From: Denitratimonas tolerans
Lineage (GTDB): Bacteria; Pseudomonadota; Gammaproteobacteria; Xanthomonadales; Xanthomonadaceae
Assembly (NCBI RefSeq): GCF_037203605.1
Contig: NZ_JBBDHC010000009.1
Span: 62,001-126,000, forward strand
Reading direction: 5' to 3'
Length of the DNA: 64,000 bases
The notes beneath the pieces were generated by a model. The model was given only the letters and a program-made list of their open reading frames with translations. It had not been told where the DNA came from and did no database searches. A program made the position numbers and the translations under genes. Below, piece by piece: positions 63,401-64,000 of the stretch (position 1 is the stretch's first letter; every line of letters starts with the position of its first letter).

Positions 63401-63757
63401 GCGGTAGTCGGTGCCGCCGCGCGGCGGCATCGGGCCCACGTCGCTGTACCAGGTGAGCTGGCGCGGCTCGCCGCCGGCCGTGGGCATCACGTAGACCTGG
63501 CGGGTGCCGCTGTATTCGGCCGAGAAGGCGATCCGACTGCCGTCGGGCGAGAATTTCGGATAGAGCTCCTGCCCCTCGTGCGAGGTAAGCCGGAATGCGG
63601 TGCCGCCCTGTGCGCTGACCACATGGATGTCGCCGGCATGCACGAAGGCGATGCGCCCGGCCTGGATGTCGGGCTGGCGAAGGAGCGCATCGGGTGCGGC
63701 CGACGCGGCGGCGCTGAAGGCGAGAACGCACAGTGCGGCAAACAGGGAAAGTCTCAT
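60494..63757 (-). CDS. Tricorn-type S41 family protease
   Basis: 1,087-aa exported peptidase. Signal peptide about residues 1-20 (MRLSLFAALCVLAFSAAASA). WD40/TolB-like beta-propeller repeats follow to about residue 640 (PKFSPDGSRIAFSAEYSG, APVWSPDSKKLAYADKRQ). Then come the tricorn core domain (MFVDAWRILRDWFYDPGMHG), a PDZ domain (VKEGEYLIAIDNIS) and the C-terminal S41 domain with catalytic Ser in GLSSSGGDALPY and IDDRYNGGG. Tricorn proteases cut peptides into small fragments; periplasmic bacterial forms probably handle peptide scavenging. Start 63757 begins the signal peptide. Promoter not identified. Confidence 0.93.
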   Translation of the reverse strand: MRLSLFAALCVLAFSAAASAAPDALLRQPDIQAGRIAFVHAGDIHVVSAQGGTAFRLTSHEGQELYPKFSPDGSRIAFSAEYSGTRQVYVMPTAGGEPRQLTWYSDVGPMPPRGGTDYRVLDWTPDGRHIVVRMNRLPYDERAGRPYLVPVDGGLEAPMAVPETGGGMLSPDGTKFVYTPIDRDFRSWKRYRGGRAQDVWIYDLAANTSLQLTNDRATNHQPMWVGDRVYFVSDRNDTKLNLYAIAPTGGEAEKLTDFRDFDVLWPSAGPDAIVFEKGGGIWHFDPATRQAREVPIRVAGDAPDTQPRFVKAGDFVESFGLSPGGERALFGARGEVFTVPVKEGEPRNISRSPDAREHSASWSPDGSQVAWLSDASGEYEIWVQAQDGKGEPRRVTTDGDIWRFAPVWSPDSKKLAYADKRQRLRVVDVASGSTGEVDAGTFADITQYVFSPDSRFLVYVKQHANGNGALWLHALDTGATRQLTSAETTAMSPAFDPKGRYLYFLSNRDFNLAFSSYEFNWLYRDATRIYAATLAADGPALYRPRPDEVGQAAEEAADKSGEDGKDGATARLVFDIPGFDQRTVVLNAPAGNYQELSASAEGVFFLDMTGSGRGGAAAELGFLSLKPDAKVQKVAEATGYALSADGKKLLVRNGKQFSIVDAKPEADLAKGKLALDRMELRIEPAREWNQMFVDAWRILRDWFYDPGMHGQDWNAIRAQYEPLAHAARTRTDLDHVLQELVGELNSGHVYVESGDQRTVPRKPGGLLGAAFASDPSGYVKIARIFAGENWNARTRSPLTEPGVKVKEGEYLIAIDNISTRGVDNIYRLLENKGDRLVSLRVNARPQEAGAREVVVRTLTSEQELRYLDWVQSRRRMVEQLSGGRIGYIHVPNTAVEGSRELFKGLLAYHDKDALIIDDRYNGGGFIPDRLIELLTRTPLNYWKQRGLEPNATPFLHHRGPKAMLINGLSSSGGDALPYYFRKFGLGKLIGTRTWGGLIGISGNPRLVDNGAVLAATFSFMDTDGKWAVENVGVTPDIEVIDRPELIAAGRDPSIERAVRELMEELEGNAPAPMVAPPAPTQFPPIGR

Positions 63758-63863
63758 CGGCCCCTCGGCAGTGTCGGATGCGAAACCGCAAGTATGCCTG
63801 CCCGGCGCGTGCCGGCGCATGCCGGAAGTCGGGGGGGTGAGCGGGGCTTTCGAGCCGCATGCG

Positions 63864-64000
63864 GCGAGCCCGCGAACGCCCGCCGGCATGCAAGCCGGCG
63901 GGCCGGGCGTCCAGGGTCACCCCAGGGCACGGGAAGAATCCGCGCCCCGCAACGTCGGAAACCCATCGCGAGCCCGCGAACGCCCGCCGGCATGCAAGCC
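63864..64000. repeat. 33-bp direct repeat with internal hairpin
   Basis: An identical 33-bp unit at 63864-63896 and 63968-64000 (104-bp period), ending GCCGGCATGCAAGCC. The first copy continues into a perfect 10-bp stem 63878-63887 / 63894-63903 with loop ATGCAA; the second is cut by the window edge. It resembles a REP-type element cluster. The rest of the 243-base stretch after the protease start (63758-63863) shows no gene. Confidence 0.85.

Overview
The window is about 64 kb of GC-rich chromosome from a gammaproteobacterium. Lysobacterales/Xanthomonadales is the best guess. Pointers are ubiG, rne/rluC in divergent order, argS followed by a SPOR protein, a TonB-dependent receptor, RecBCD, a GacA/UvrY-type regulator, a K+-independent proton-pumping pyrophosphatase, and two secreted-protein signatures (a C-terminal ...F-DGFE tail and a G-WWNP-ESGTGYYIE motif) that I associate with that order from memory. 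There is no phage, IS element, CRISPR array or rRNA. The only RNA gene seen is tRNA-Leu(GAG).

Layout. 1-4.3 kb: an RND efflux pump (permease cut by the left edge) and its lipoprotein adaptor, divergent from a TetR regulator with a perfect palindromic operator between them. 4.4-10.4 kb: hppA, two L,D-transpeptidase-fold proteins, soluble pyrophosphatase ppa and a DUF2333 protein. 10.6-15.7 kb: a large DUF349 protein, argS and a SPOR protein. 15.7-20 kb: a secreted PQQ-type sugar dehydrogenase divergent from a TonB-dependent receptor that has a Pho-box-like promoter. 20-23.1 kb: helicase hrpB and a small DUF4920 protein.

23.2-30.4 kb (minus strand): a five-gene operon pspA - AAA+ ATPase - membrane coiled-coil protein - periplasmic-binding/OmpA fusion - AsmA-like protein. 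The last four genes are joined by 4-base stop/start overlaps. PspA belongs to the ESCRT-III superfamily and the ATPase has a Vps4-like active AAA core, so this looks like a bacterial membrane-remodelling machine with a periplasmic sensing/anchoring arm. It is one of the two best candidates for an undescribed system.

30.6-37.2 kb: rluC and rne (with hexanucleotide repeats in its tail), a LuxR-type response regulator, a nucleoside hydrolase and a DUF465 protein. 37.7-42.1 kb: a tightly packed five-gene operon encoding a TIM-barrel sugar isomerase, a short LuxS-like protein with all metal and catalytic residues, a sugar-phosphate cyclase of the sedoheptulose-7-phosphate type, UbiG, and a UbiA-family prenyltransferase. 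This is the second candidate: possibly a cyclitol or quinone-like product pathway with built-in recycling of the methylation by-product.

42.2-50 kb: an SDR oxidoreductase, tpiA-secG-tRNA-Leu, a membrane acyltransferase, a REP-type inverted repeat, a DUF3228 protein, upp, an orphan phbB and a secreted protein of unknown function. 50.1-59.1 kb: recC-recB-recD as an overlapping minus-strand operon. 59.4-64 kb: a Cds1-like PLP enzyme and a tricorn-type S41 protease, then a short repeat region at the right edge.
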